The notes under the pieces are model-generated. The model was not told the origin of the DNA. It worked only from the letters and a program-made list of their open reading frames with translations, and did no database searches. From positions 15,614,501 through 15,678,500 of the forward strand of contig NC_134120.1 of NCBI RefSeq assembly GCF_040939455.1: a DNA stretch of 64,000 nt, given 5' to 3'. Below, piece by piece: positions 13,280 to 24,732 of the stretch. Source of the DNA: Microcebus murinus (taxonomy: Eukaryota > Chordata > Mammalia > Primates > Cheirogaleidae). How positions within the stretch are numbered: position 1 is the first letter of the stretch; every line of letters starts with the position of its first letter. The position numbers were made by a program, and so were the translations under genes.

Positions 13280-13610
13280 GGCGTTATACATTCTCGGAAA
13301 ACGTGATTTGAATGACCACAGAATATTCCACCTGATGAGTAACCACAATGTAATAAACTATGCCTCTAATTTTTTTCCCTTTATGAAGTTGACAATTGTG
13401 GCTATTATAAATAACGCTACAATGAAAATCTCTGTAAATAAATTTTTGCATGCATCTGATTATTCTTGGAAGATAGATTCCCAGAAATGGAATTAGTGGG
13501 CTGAAGGATGACAATTTTAAACTATTCTTGCTACTCATTGCCAAATAACCTGCTGAAAATAACCGTCCATTCACACTTTCTCCAGAGGTGTATCAGGGGC
13601 CCATCTTGCC
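13280..13610 (+). mobile_element. Old L1 fragment (L1M-type 3' region)
   Basis: 'attataaataacgctacaatg', 'ggaagatagattcccagaaa' and 'aattagtgggctgaagg' match a well-known old L1 region. Orientation is by memory of the consensus. Confidence 0.55.
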
Positions 13611-16137
13611 ATTCAGGTTCCAATAGAGAATGAAGGGGACATGCAGCTGTGTATTCTATGTGGCCTGTTTTCTACATTAAATACAGGAAAATAGGTGAAA
13701 AAATAACCCCAAATGTTAACAGTGCCTAACTCTGGGTGTTGGGGATTGGGGTTTATGGGTGTGATATTTTCTTCTTTATACCTTTCCATAATTTTATAAA
13801 GTTCTTAAATAGTATGTGTATTACTATCGAAAATTTTTTTTAAGTAGCAGAAGCAATATGGCGGAAAGAATACCATGCTCAAGTCCAGAAAACTGTGGTG
13901 GTTCCAGGTCTCCTGCGGACGGTGTAGACTTGGAGAAGCCACCATGCCTTAGCTCATCTGACCCAGCCTCTGGGTCTCAGCCCAGGGACCCCTTCAAATG
14001 ACCTGGGGCACTTACGAAAGGCCTTTCCCTGAGTGCCTCAGACTCACCGAATCTGTATTTGTTGAGGGGGGGAGGGGCTGGGCATGGGTATTTTTAGCCA
14101 CCAACACTAATGCGCAGTTTAGGGGCAAGCGCCCCCCAGAGAAAGGCCCTAAGGAGGCCTCGAATGCCACAAGGAAGACCTCGCTGGGGAGCTGTGGTCA
14201 CCTCCAGAGCTGGGAGAGAGGAGGAAGCGGGTGGAGTCGGGGGCCACCTTTCTGCATGTGTTGGCAGCACCTCAGCCGCAGGTAGAAGGTGGGTCTGATT
14301 TGCGTCCATCAGCATTTACAGACAACGAGCCAGGGCCACAGCAACGCGGTCTCTCAGGAGGGAGCGGTCTCCTCTTCCATCCCAAGCGCTGGGACAGATC
14401 AGTGCAGGGAGGCCAGGAGGAGCGGAGCATGGCTGGGGCCTTCCCTTCCCCTGCCGGGAAGCAGAGCTGGTAGACCCCCTTCCTGGGGGGCTTGCGGCGG
14501 TGGAGGGGCGGGAAGTGGAGATGGGGCAGCAGGGAGAGGCAGGACCAGGCCCGTGCCCGCTACTTCCTCTGGGCCAGCCTGGAGCTGCCCCCTCATGCTG
14601 GCCGGGCGCCGGGCTCCTCCGAAGCCTGGAGATTAGGGCGATTTAATCCTTTGCTCTCCTCCCTGGGCTATTTCTGTGCAGGAGGGGGCTGGGCGGCTGC
14701 TGGTTCCCCCAGCAACAGGCCTGGCCTGGCTCCATTGTGCGTAGGGCCCCAGCTGGGAAAAGCAGGGGGGAAGGAAGGGAGGAGATGGCTTTTCCAGGCC
14801 TTCCCTTCTCAGGGCTGTGGACAGGAGCACGCTTGGTTCCAGAAGGGGCGGGGGAGGGGAGGCCGAGCGGGCCTGTGGGCATGATCGAGCTCATTGTTTA
14901 CACGTGGAAAATTAGGGTGCAGCCAGTCTTGGCTGCATCCGGTGGGAGGAGGTGTCAGTGAGAGGAGCAGTGCACTCTTCCCTTTGATGATGCCGGGGGA
15001 GCAGACAGCCGTGCTTGGCTTGTGCTTGGCGGGCCTGCGGCCTGCGCCCACGCTGGGCGTTTTCTGACCTGTGCTCCTCAAAATGGCTCCACGTTCGTCT
15101 TGGCATTGCCATTTGCAGAGCTTCTGAAAGACGTCTGCCTCTCCACACCCCTCTCCTGCCTGATTCCCAAACCTTCACCCTCTAAGCTCGGTCTTATCTC
15201 CTTCTGGCTCCATCTCTGCTGGGTCTGGTCCACGGCTCCTGCATTCCTTCTTCCCACTTACCCCCATCCGCAAACACGCACAAATCCCCCACCTCTTTCC
15301 AGTCTCTGTTTTTTCTCAGGATAATAAAAGCCCTCTCAGAGGTCAATAAAACCATCCAGGCTAAAAGACATCAGCAAACACTGTGAGCTACATGTGCGAT
15401 AGACTTTAGAAAGCTTTTGTCCGCGGTCATATTTAAACGCCTTGGCGTTTAAAGATTTGAGCTGCCAAATCTAAAACCCAGTCACTGTGAAAGTCACCAC
15501 TCTTCTGACCATTACCCAATCACAAGGATGTCAGTATATTTTACAAACGTAGTTTAATCAGGTCCCTTGAAAAAGAAATGTCTTCTGGAGGGATGTGTTG
15601 CTATTTTTAGTAATTCCCATAATGCCATTTGCTTAGGGACCATTGTTTCAACCTGGAAAACGTGATGGTATTAAATGTCACACCAAGGAGACTCAGTCTC
15701 CCATTTTGTGAGGGTTTTTATTGCTGAATGCGTCACCAACATACAGGGACACAACCAGGGACGAGTAGAACAAAGCATGTAAACCCGTATCTAAGCCCTC
15801 CTGAAACCTCCTCTCCTCACCATTCTGCCCCAATAAAAACATCCCAGTTTATTTCTCCCAGGGAGGAGTTAGACACCCCCCCTCTGCCCCCACCGGCTCA
15901 GCTGTCCTCAGACAATTCAGGCAGTCCATTCAGCACTCAACTTCCTTAGGCTTTGCTTTCTACTTCTGCAAAATATGGTCTGTTGTGAGGATTAAGATTA
16001 TTTATGTATGTCCAGCACTTAGCACAGTAAGCATATTAATATGGTCTTTGACCTTTCTGTTTTGTGACTATACTTATGTTATATTACCAAGACGATAAGA
16101 TATGACATGATCAAGACTCATAATAAGCTAGCGCACG
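13611..16137. other. Intergenic DNA, partly GC-rich, no gene recognised
   Basis: 14,000-15,100 is GC-rich with G-tracts near 14,485-14,530. A 22-base palindrome lies at 15,432-15,453. 15,700-15,960 could be an old LTR (AATAAAAACATCCC), but this is unproven. No domain is seen in the open frames. Confidence 0.45.
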
Positions 16138-16265
16138 AGGATTATTAACCTCAATTTACAGACAGAGAGGTGGAAGCTTAGGCACGTTCAATAACTTGCC
16201 CAGAGCCACCCTGCCAGTTAGAGGGTGGAGTCTGGATTTGAACTCAAAGCGCTTATCAAAACACA
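16138..16265 (-). mobile_element. MIR fragment
   Basis: 'cctcaatttacagacagaga', 'aataacttgcccagagccac' and 'gtctggatttgaactcaaag' are the antisense MIR core. Confidence 0.75.
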
Positions 16266-16269
16266 CCAC

Positions 16270-17100
16270 GAGCTCCTTCCAGAGCATCCGCTGCCTCCTC
16301 TGCACCATGAAGTCTAATAAACGGCTTGCCTGACCCAAGTCCCTGGAGGTTTGCTCTGTGCAGACAAGTCCATTATGTCAATACATTTGAAAGCTGCTGC
16401 AGGCAGATCCTGGGTGGATGGCTTTTAGTGCCTATTAAGCAGGTGGGGAAAGAGCTAGATCAATGCACAGTGATGTTTCTGCAGCTCCCGCACGCGGGCT
16501 CGCTGTCCTGTGTGTGCAGCCGGGTCTCTGCTCCTCTGCTTCAGGCCTTAGAGGAGAACTCCATTACACAAAGACGGCGGAGAGGGGTCTCCCACGCTGT
16601 GTCCTCTTAGGGGGATGGGAAGGTCCCCCATGGAAGTGTCTTCTAGATCCAGGTTGTCTAGCGTGGAAAGTGCCTGAAGTGCCCACGTCCAAGGATCCTT
16701 CTTCTGAGGCCTTTGCTCCGTCCCCCTTTCGAATGCACATGCTGACAAGAGGGAAAGCACCAGAACTAGGGCTGACTTCCTGGAAAGCACTGAGGCTTCG
16801 CTAGCTGGGGTCAGGGGCGCACAGGGGTGGGCAGGCCCGAGAGGGGGAGAGAGTGGGCAGCAAGGAGGGGCACTGAGGACCTGCAGTCCTGCCCAAGGCG
16901 TCTTCAGAAAATACCTTCCGTGTGACATTTGTTTCACAGTCGATGCTGGGCGTTTTCACTGCTCTTTGCTGATTGTTGACCCAAAATGGAGAAGAGGGGT
17001 GAGGGCACAAGGAGGGTGTGTGGTGAGCCGGGGAGCATGAGGAAGAATAAGAACTGGCTGCCGGCTGAGTGGCCGCGGGGTGGAGAGGAAGCTGTCCCGC
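16270..17100. other. Intergenic DNA, no gene recognised
   Basis: Moderately GC-rich unique sequence. No repeat or gene pattern is recognised. Confidence 0.45.
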
Positions 17101-17117
17101 AGCCCCATGCGGGTGTG

Positions 17118-17280
17118 TGCACGCATGCCACACATGCCACCCGCCAAACATGCCACACATACAGTACACATACCACACATACAGTACACACGCCACATCA
17201 TACTCGGTCATATACATACCCCGCACCATATGCCATGCACACACGCCTTACACGCGTACACCACACATCCCACACACCCC
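17118..17280. repeat. CA-rich degenerate repeat
   Basis: Irregular CACA/CATAC units (for example CCACACATACAGTACACATA, twice). This low-complexity sequence explains the overlapping open frames. Confidence 0.85.
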
Positions 17281-17301
17281 CTTAGCATTTTAAGGGAATA
17301 A

Positions 17302-17320
17302 CAGCGCCACCTGGTGGCCA
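17302..17320 (-). promoter_or_regulatory. CTCF-binding-site-like motif, near-perfect
   Basis: The minus strand reads TGGCCACCAGGTGGCGCTG. This matches the known CTCF core (CCACNAGGTGGCAG / TGGCCACCAGGGGGCGCTA) at nearly every informative position. It lies in sequence not assigned to a repeat, about 24 kb beyond the MALT1 stop codon. Occupancy cannot be told from sequence. Confidence 0.75.
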
Positions 17321-17868
17321 TTTATGTGCAAAGACCCTGCTAACCTTTAAAACATTATAAGTAACAAGGTGTGTTGCTCTGTACTTATTTACTCTGGTTC
17401 CCCCACAGTCAAAAGTCCCTCCAGTCCCTCCAGTCCTTTTCTCAGAAAATGAGCCAAACCATAAATGCACTTCTGAGAAGTGTCTGACAGTATTCCTGGG
17501 AGCCCTGGGTGGGACGGACAGTAACTCAGACAATATATTCCGAGCAGAACTCCCAGTGCTCCCAGCGCTCGGTGTCTTCATACCCAGAGAATTGGGCTTA
17601 TTTGGAAAAGTGGCGGCAGACTTGAGGAAGCAGAGAACGGTGAAGAAAAGGCTTTGATGTCAGGAATTGATTCCAGCCACCGTCCAACGCTGTACATTTT
17701 TTAGCTACAAATTATGAGAAGAGCAGAGAACCCTGCACTATCAAATATCAATTTCTGCTTCTCTGACCCAAGCTTGGTATCTCCAGTAACGGCTCACCTC
17801 ACTGTGTGATAATTAAAAGAAATGCCATCCATTTGCATTAACGAGTTCCTGCCCTGAGCCAGACAGTG
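17321..17868. other. Intergenic DNA, no gene recognised
   Basis: Unassigned sequence between the CTCF-like motif and the 33-base minisatellite. Confidence 0.45.
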
Positions 17869-18033
17869 CCTGGGACTCTGTCCACTGCTGGTGACTTTAG
17901 TCCTGGGACTCTGTCCACTGCTGGTGACTTTAGTCCTGGGACTCTATCCACTGCTGGTGACTTTAGTCCTGGGACTCTGTCCACTGCTGGTGACTTTAGT
18001 CCTGGGACTCTGTCCACTGCTGGTGACTTTAGT
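17869..18033. repeat. 33-base minisatellite, exactly 5 copies
   Basis: Five units starting CCTGGGACTCTGTCCACTGC and ending GGTGACTTTAGT, at 17869, 17902, 17935, 17968 and 18001. They are identical except for a G-to-A change in the third (CTCTATCC). Since 33 is divisible by three, frames stay open on both strands, which produces repetitive spurious ORFs. Confidence 0.97.
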
Positions 18034-18110
18034 CCTCCCAGCAGATGCAAACGCACGCTTGCAGCTTTGCTGTCCAACCAGTGACTCCCCCAGCCTGGGC
18101 CACAGGTGGT

Positions 18111-18131
18111 CTTTTTTTTTTTTTTTTTTTT
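18111..18131. repeat. Poly-T tract
   Basis: About 21 T residues, possibly the tail of an antisense retrotransposon. Confidence 0.9.
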
Positions 18132-18399
18132 AGGATTTCAAAGGGTTTTTAATGGCAAGTAACAAATAGAAAATAAAATCAAATCTATAGCATGGCTGTT
18201 ATTTTATCAAGGACATCAGTGGCCTCCAGGTTGCTAAATTTAACTATCAATCCTCAGCCCTTGCTGTACTTTACTCCCCTGGGTACGTGAGCAAAGATCA
18301 TCATCACTCCTTGAAATATTGCCTTCACTTGGCTTCTCTTTTACGTTACCTCCTCTTTTACGTTTCTTACTTCTCTTGGTCTCCTCATTACCTCTCACT

Positions 18400-18720
18400 T
18401 CTCTGGACCTCTAAATGTTGGAGTACTCCAAGACACAGTCCAGTTTCCTCTACCTTCCCAATCTACTCCCTCTTCTTCCACTTTCAGGACATTAAATCCC
18501 AAATGTCCATCGTCAGCTTGGTTCTCTCCCCTCGACTCCGGTCTACTCAGGGACTCCATCTGCCTGTCAGACAAGCACCCCAAACTGAACCTGTGCAAGA
18601 TCAGTTTCTGATTTCTTCCTTTACAAATGTGTTCTCTTGACAGTCTTCCCCATCTCAGAAAATGGCAATTCTCTCTGACTGCACTTGCTCAGACACACCT
18701 GGTCTTTATCCGCGCCTACA
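18400..18720. repeat. Old dispersed repeat, family not assigned
   Basis: 'cagtcttccccatctcagaaaatggcaa' and its surroundings recall a common old mammalian repeat whose name I cannot fix. Confidence 0.45.
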
Positions 18721-19600
18721 CCCACCACGCCGTCAGAGTTCAACTGAAGGAGATCACAGGACAATAAGTGTAACTCACTGACTGCTACATCGTAAATGTT
18801 CTGTAATAGCAGCTAGTTATGTAGCTAACTAATAACTATTACCAAGGAGCAACACATTTTTAAGTGCTTTGGGATTTTATAACAACCCATTATGAGACAT
18901 CAGAATTTCCAGGTGTGAGATTTTTTGTTTACGAAGAAGTTCAAAGAGTTCTTTCCAAATGCTAACCTGTGAATCCTTGCAAAATCCCCTGGAAGTTGCT
19001 GCCCAGAAGAGGGGACGCTGGCCAACCATTACTCAGAGTAACATGGCAGCAGAGTTAGGACAAGGTACAAGCAGTTCTCCAAGCCTCCCGTGAAGTTTAA
19101 AGCAATAAAACTACGTTGTAAACAACCTGGTCTTGCACCGTAGGCTCTAGGAAAAGGAAAACTCCCCATTTGCCCCAAGGCGGGGAGGACTACAGTTCTG
19201 AAAAAACGATTCAGGGATCGTCTGTGAGCAGGGGAGCAGGGAGGATGGGAGGGCTCGTCCCCCTCCAATGTTGAGAGCAGTGAGAGCAGGTCAACACGAG
19301 TATCAAGAGAGCCTCGGTAAGGAGGACGTAGGAGAGGAATGCAGAAAGGGATCTCAGATGGGTCTGCAGGGGCCTTGGAGGAAGAGGTGGCTCTTGGGCA
19401 CTGGCTCTCCTCAGTCACGGGCTGAGCAGGTGGGGGTGTGCATTCTGCTGCACACAGGTATGGCCGCCTCTGGAGAAAGCCCTTAGGAAAAAGGTGCAGA
19501 TACTGGCGTTTGGAAGTTGGCTGGAGCTCCTGAAGTGGTAGCACTGCAGGATGTGGGCAGGGGACTGATAATGTCTGCTAGGGAAAGGAAGGGAGGGAGG
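18721..19600. other. Intergenic DNA, no gene recognised
   Basis: The antisense 171-codon open frame around 19,029-19,544 shows no domain, and its composition fits chance. Confidence 0.45.
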
Positions 19601-19604
19601 CACG

Positions 19605-19620
19605 GAGAAGAGAGAGAGAC

Positions 19621-19661
<41 letters not shown>

Positions 19662-19680
19662 GAAAGGGAGAGAGAGAGAA
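19605..19680. repeat. (GA)n-rich microsatellite
   Basis: GAGA/GACA runs followed by an imperfect AAGTGTATTTAAG repeat to about 19,735. Confidence 0.9.
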
Positions 19681-19975
19681 ATTAAGTGTATTTAATGTAA
19701 ATGTATTAAGTGTATTTAAGTGTAAGTGTATTTAAGCTCCAAAAGGAGTAGCTGCTCTATCCAGCTTCCTGAAGTTATTATGCTCATCTTAGTTCCCCTA
19801 CAGACAGGTAGGACCTGGCACAGAGTGAGCTGTGCACGTGTTTGGTAGTTGAGGAAAAAGTGTTTCTCAGTTAGCAAATGGCAGAAAATGCTGAGGTTCT
19901 AAGCCAGGAAGCGGGAAGAGCAGCACACAGACGGCACTGTCAGCCTCGTCCACGCTGGCCGTGGTTCCTGCAGCT

Positions 19976-20316
19976 TCTTTTTTTTTTTTTTTTTTTTTTG
20001 AGACAGAGTCTCACTGTGTTGCCCAGGCTAGAGTGAGTGCCATGACGTCAGCCTAGCTCACAGCAACCTCAATCTCCTGGACTCAAGCGATCCTCCTGCC
20101 TCAGCCTCCCGAGTAGCTGGGACTACAGGCATGCGCCACCATGCCCAGCTGATTTTTTCTATATATGTTAGTTGGCCAATTAATTTCTTTCTATTTATAG
20201 TAGAGACGGGGTCTCGCTCTTGCTCAGGCTGGTTTCGAACTCCTGACCTCCAGCAATCCGCCCACCTCGGCCTCCCAGAGAGCTAGGATTACAGGCGTGA
20301 GCCACCGCGCCAGGCC
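19976..20316 (-). mobile_element. Lemur-type Alu
   Basis: Poly-T, full antisense dimer with TATATGTTAGTTGGCCAAT, ending CCACCGCGCCAGGCC. Confidence 0.95.
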
Positions 20317-20359
20317 ACTGCTTCTTTGTAGACTGGGGAGGCAGGCCATAGGGTGGGTG

Positions 20360-20515
20360 TGGTGTGGACCTGCGGCTCTAATTACCGGTGGGGCCTGGAG
20401 CAAGTTACTTGAGCCTTGGTTTCTATATCTATAAAATGGTGATAATGTTACATACCTTTCAATGTTACCTAAGGTTTAAATGAAATTATATTGGTAAAAA
20501 TTCTGAACACAGAGC
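20360..20515 (+). mobile_element. MIR fragment
   Basis: 'gcaagttacttgagccttgg', 'tctataaaatggtgataatg' and 'aggtttaaatgaaatta' are the sense MIR core. Confidence 0.75.
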
Positions 20516-20661
20516 TCATGACAACAAATGGTGCAGCTCAGGCAATGGTATTTATTTTCTTATTCTTTCTTACTAGCCTGGAAAAGTGTGGTGCACACAG
20601 TAGGCGCACATGCATAGGTCGATTATTAAATAAATGGTGAATGAGTGAATGAATACACATG

Positions 20662-21130
20662 CTGGGTGAGTTAGTTTCCTATGGCTGCTTGAACAAGTTA
20701 TCACAGACGTCCTGCCTTAAACCAACACACATTTAGAAAATGTTCTCATACGTGTCTGGAGAATAGAAGTCTGAAGTCAGTTTCAGTGGGCTAGAGTGAA
20801 GGTGTTGGCAGGACTGGGCTTCTGGAAGCTCTGAGGGGAGAATCCGTTTCCTGCCTTCCCCAGCTTCTATTGGCTGCCTGTATTCCTTAGGGCATGGTCC
20901 CTTCCTCTATCTGCAAGAGACACCTGCTGTCACCACATTGCCTTCTCCTCTCTGTCTGGCTCTTCCCACTGTCCTGTTATAAAAACGCTTGTGATGCCAC
21001 TGGCCCGCCCAGGTCATCCAGGGTCATGCCTACATCGTAATATTGTAAATTTAATCACATCTGCAAAATCCCTTTTGCCGTACAAGGTAACATTCACAGG
21101 TTCTGAGGATCAGTGTGTGGGCATTAACGA
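20662..21130 (-). mobile_element. MaLR (MLT1-like) LTR
   Basis: Antisense LTR text: 'agtttcctatggctgcttgaacaagttatcac', 'gtaaatttaatcacatctgcaaaatcccttttgcc', 'aacattcacaggttctgagga'. Confidence 0.75.
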
Positions 21131-21296
21131 GCTGTTATCCGACCTTTCACCCCAGGCAGCCAGGGCAGGGAGCGTGAGTGATACCAAGAGGAGGAAGTTC
21201 TTTGTAATATGGAAATCTTTCCATAACATCAATTCCTCTAAGTCCAAGGACTATGGAATGCTTCACCCATGACAGCTCTGAAATGCATGAATGGCG

Positions 21297-21521
21297 TCTT
21301 TCTTTCTTCCTTTCCTTTCCTTTCCTTTCCTTTCCTTTCCTTTCCTTTCCTTTCCTTTCCTTTCCTTTCCTTTCCTTTCCTTTCCTTTCCTTTCCTTTCC
21401 TTTCCCTTCCTTTCCCTTCCTTTCCTTCTTTCTTTCCTTCCTTCCTTCCTTCCTTCCTTCCTTCCTTCCTTCCTTCCTTCCTTCCTTCCTTCCTTCCTTC
21501 CTTTCTTTCTTTCTTTCTTTC

Positions 21522-21589
<68 letters not shown>
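21297..21589. repeat. 293-base pure pyrimidine microsatellite (TTTCC)n-(CTTC)n-(TC)n
   Basis: Every base on the plus strand is C or T. Blocks in order are (TTTCC)n to about 21,425, (TTCC)n to about 21,500, (TTTC)n, then (TC)n. It adjoins the 3' tail side of an antisense Alu and probably grew from that poly-A tail. The reported long open frames here are pure repeat. Confidence 0.97.
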
Positions 21590-21858
21590 GGAGACAGGGT
21601 CTCCCTCTGTTGCCTGGGCTAGAGTGTAGTGGTGTCACCACAGCTCCCTACCACCTAAACTCCTAGGCTCAAGAAATCCTCCTGCCTCAACCTCCTCAGT
21701 AGCTGGGACTATAGGCATATGCCACCATGCCTGGCTAATTTTTCTATTTTTTGTAGTGATGGAGTCTTGCTCTTGCTCAGGCTGGTCTTGAACTCCTGGC
21801 CTCAAGTGATCCTCCTGCCTCGGCCTCCCAGAGTGCTAGGATTACAGGCGTGAGCCAC
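21590..21858 (-). mobile_element. Alu next to the pyrimidine tract
   Basis: Antisense Alu (GGAGACAGGGTCTCCCTCTG through GGATTACAGGCGTGAGCCAC). Its tail side is the microsatellite. Confidence 0.92.
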
Positions 21859-22868
21859 GTGTTTCTTGATGTGTTTCTCACCTTGGGAGCCAGACAGGGT
21901 ATTCCTGAGACTCTCCTGAGCTAGGGACAGTTCAAGACCTGGAATGGCACAAGTTTCTTTCTCTAGAGGCAGAGAAAGCCCTTGGAAGTCCATCCAGCCA
22001 CCAACTGGGTGGGCCACACAGGTCTGCTGTGGATGTACTTTGGCCACAGTAGTCATGGGAAATGGATTTTGAAATAGCCAGAGCACATTGAGTTCTTTCT
22101 GACAGTCTCTTGGGAGACTGCTTCTTTCTTTGATACAGCAAGTGAGGTCCTGCTGGGAGCCACACGCATCAAATGGAAGCCTTTCCTTCTTCAGGAGAAC
22201 CAGATTCAAGGTAAGAGTCCTGCTCAGAGAAAGCCACTTCTGAACACTGTCACGTTGATGAATGAAAGCCCAGAATCGGCACCGTTTAAGAGAAGCGGAG
22301 CCTCACCCCCAAGAGAGTCGAGATGGGTGGCACCCACGCGTCCCAGGACCTCCAGGATGGTCCTGGTCACACATCTTCTGTCTGTCATCAGATCTCATGC
22401 GATCTGGGCCCTGAGGGTCTGGAGCCACTGGGCCCCCTGCCCCGCCCCACAGCGTGGACTGCCATAGGCACCAGATTTATTGCTGCCCCTCTGTCCCGAT
22501 ACTGTGGCTTTGAAGCCCTCAGTGGGAGACCTCACAGACACCATGGAAGGGGGAAAGGTGGCCCCTTGGGGGACCACTGACGTTGTTACAACGACTGTCA
22601 CAGCCTCCATACCCTGCTAGCCAGTCTCCCCCGAGAGCCTCCGTTTTGTGCTAACCTTTCCCTTGGGAAGAGTGGGCCTATATCTCTACAAAGCAGTGGA
22701 CAGACCCAAGCTTAGAGTAAGCACACTTTCCTTCTTCAAAGCCTTTACTCTCTAGAGTCCTTTCATCCCCTTTGATTGTATCAGGAGAGACATCTTAACA
22801 GGGGCGTGTGAGTTAGGAATTTGTTAGGCTCTAAAATACAAACAACTCGGCTAATGCCAGGTCACACA
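21859..22868. other. Intergenic DNA, no gene recognised
   Basis: No repeat or gene pattern is recognised. Open frames are short and overlapping. Confidence 0.45.
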
Positions 22869-22972
22869 GGGCAAGGTCTGCAACCTCAGCACTGTTATTT
22901 TGGGTCAGACACCTCTTTGTTGTGGGCGCTGTCCTGGTATTGGAGGATGTTTCGCAGCAGCCAAACTTCTAT
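22869..22972 (+). mobile_element. MER20-like fragment, forward
   Basis: 'tctgcaacctcagcactgtt', 'cctctttgttgtgggcgctg' and 'tggaggatgtttcgcagcag' match the hAT-type MER20 element. Confidence 0.75.
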
Positions 22973-22987
22973 CCGCCACTTTAATGA

Positions 22988-23167
22988 TCCTTAACCAGGG
23001 GGCATTTCTGGCTGCAACAACTGGGGGTGAGGCTTTGGGGTGGTGCTACTGGCAGCTCATGGGCAGAGGCCAGGAGCGCTGCTAAAACATCCCACAGTTC
23101 ACAGGCTAGCTCCCAACAACAATCACCTGGCCCTAAGATGCCAGCTGTGCCGAGGTTGAAAAGGCCT
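22988..23167 (-). mobile_element. MER20-like element, inverted
   Basis: The opposite orientation of the preceding fragment: 'taaccagggggcatttctgg', 'gccaggagcgctgctaaaac', 'ccgaggttgaaaaggcctg'. Confidence 0.75.
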
Positions 23168-24550
23168 GCGCTGAAGAATGGAAATTTGGACACCGAAGTG
23201 GATCCCACAGGGTGCAAGGAGAAGATCCCAAGGGAATGACATCCCCAAACACAGAATTCATGTCGTATTCTCTCTGCAAAACCTGGCCCCGTGCTGAGAA
23301 AGGCAGAAGTAGTTAGTTTAACTGAGGATTACTGGCACGAAATTCCTCACCGGCCCACTCCCTGGGAAAAGGGACTGCGAAATTCTAAAAGCCACCAAAT
23401 GCAGCTGCCTTTGGCAATGGGAGCCCTGAAAATATGCTGAAAAACAAAACAAAACAAATCCTGAAAGGACCAGTTGCAAACACAGCCCACCTGTGACAGC
23501 GGGCAGGGTGGCCAACGCGTCTGTTCTTCCCCAATGTGCAACATCTGTTGAAACACTTCTGGCTCAAAGTGCATTTGAATGTCACCCACTCATACAGATA
23601 AATGGAGGCCTCCATTACAAAAAATAATGAACGGATAGCAAAGGGGAAAAGGAAGATATATAAGCACAAATGCCTCAGCTACAAGTTGATGGAAACTTGG
23701 GCAAGAAAGGCTGTATTTTCTGTTCATGGTGACTATGGCTAGGCGATGATAAGTAGACAGACGTGGGTTGTCACCCATTAGAATAGCTGCTGCTTCCCTC
23801 CTCACACCATTGCCCCAGTGACAGTGCAGTGGGTACAGGGTGGGGCGGAAGGTCAGGTACGAAAGCCAAAGAAAGGGGAGGTTAATTAAAGTCATGGTGT
23901 GCACAGCTGGTGTGGGCACCTGAAATAACATTGTTTTCAAACCTTGTTCCTTTTCCACCTACCACTAGCTTGCAATCTAAGAGCTCATATGCATTTTTAG
24001 AGATCAAGTACAGGAAAATAGAAAATCATTCCAGACACCCTGTTCTACTTTTGCTTTTGGCCCTTTTGGTGTTATCCGGAGATAATGCTACCCCTTGGGC
24101 TGTCCTCCGGCCAAGAGCTCTCAGGCTCAAGTCCTTTAGAGAGCTGGACAGGCAGAGGGGAACACCCTCCAGCGGCAGTACCTCTCAAGACAAGTTGGGC
24201 TATTAAAATATTCCAGATTTTCTCAGGCCTTTTGTCAACATCAAAAAAAATTTTCTTGCACTAGGGCTGAAACAGAAGGAAGGTGGCGGCAAGAGGTAGG
24301 ATGGTTGGTGAGTGCACGTTGACATGCCTGTTAGTCCTGGTTAAAGTATTCATGTGAAAATTTTACCAGTCAGAACGGACAGATTTAGGGCAATTCTATT
24401 AATAGCTCCGCAGGACTGGCGGCTCTGACAATGTTTGAAGTCAGTGGACTCGCCCTTCTACCAGCTTCTGAGCCTCGCAGGGTGGGAGCCCCGCCCGTCT
24501 CCCCAGCACCTTGCACAGCGTCGGGCAAGGATGGGGTCATCAGTGACGTC
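23168..24550. other. Intergenic DNA, no gene recognised
   Basis: Unassigned sequence. Antisense frames near 23,318-23,958 show no recognisable domain. Confidence 0.45.
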
Positions 24551-24554
24551 ACCA

Positions 24555-24721
24555 GAGCCAGTCCACTCGGGTCCAAATCCAGGGGCTACCATCTACTTCC
24601 CCTGTGACCCTGGACAAGCCAGCTAGCCCTGAGGCTTCAATTCCCTTCGCTGTAAAATATCAGCGTCTGCATCACAAAGAATTGAATGAGGAAACTGTTA
24701 GCACCATGCCAGGCTCATAGC
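24555..24721 (+). mobile_element. MIR fragment, cut by an L1
   Basis: 'tgtgaccctggacaagccag', 'tgaggcttcaattcccttcg' and 'tgaatgaggaaactgttagc' follow the MIR order. The L1 at 24,733 is inserted at its 3' end. Confidence 0.65.
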
Positions 24722-24732
24722 ACATGCTCTCT

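Noticed and set aside
16801..17301. Cys/His/Val-rich frames resembling a metal-binding peptide
   Set aside because: Product of the CA-rich degenerate repeat in several frames.
17838..18133. Repetitive peptide or CRISPR-like array at the 33-base repeats
   Set aside because: Units are directly adjacent with no spacers, and the frame is open only because 33 is a multiple of three. It is a minisatellite.
19029..19544. 171-codon antisense open frame
   Set aside because: No domain, no homology I recognise, overlapped by other frames.
21147..21666. Long Lys/Glu/Arg- or Ser/Phe/Leu-rich open frames
   Set aside because: Direct translation of the pyrimidine microsatellite on either strand.
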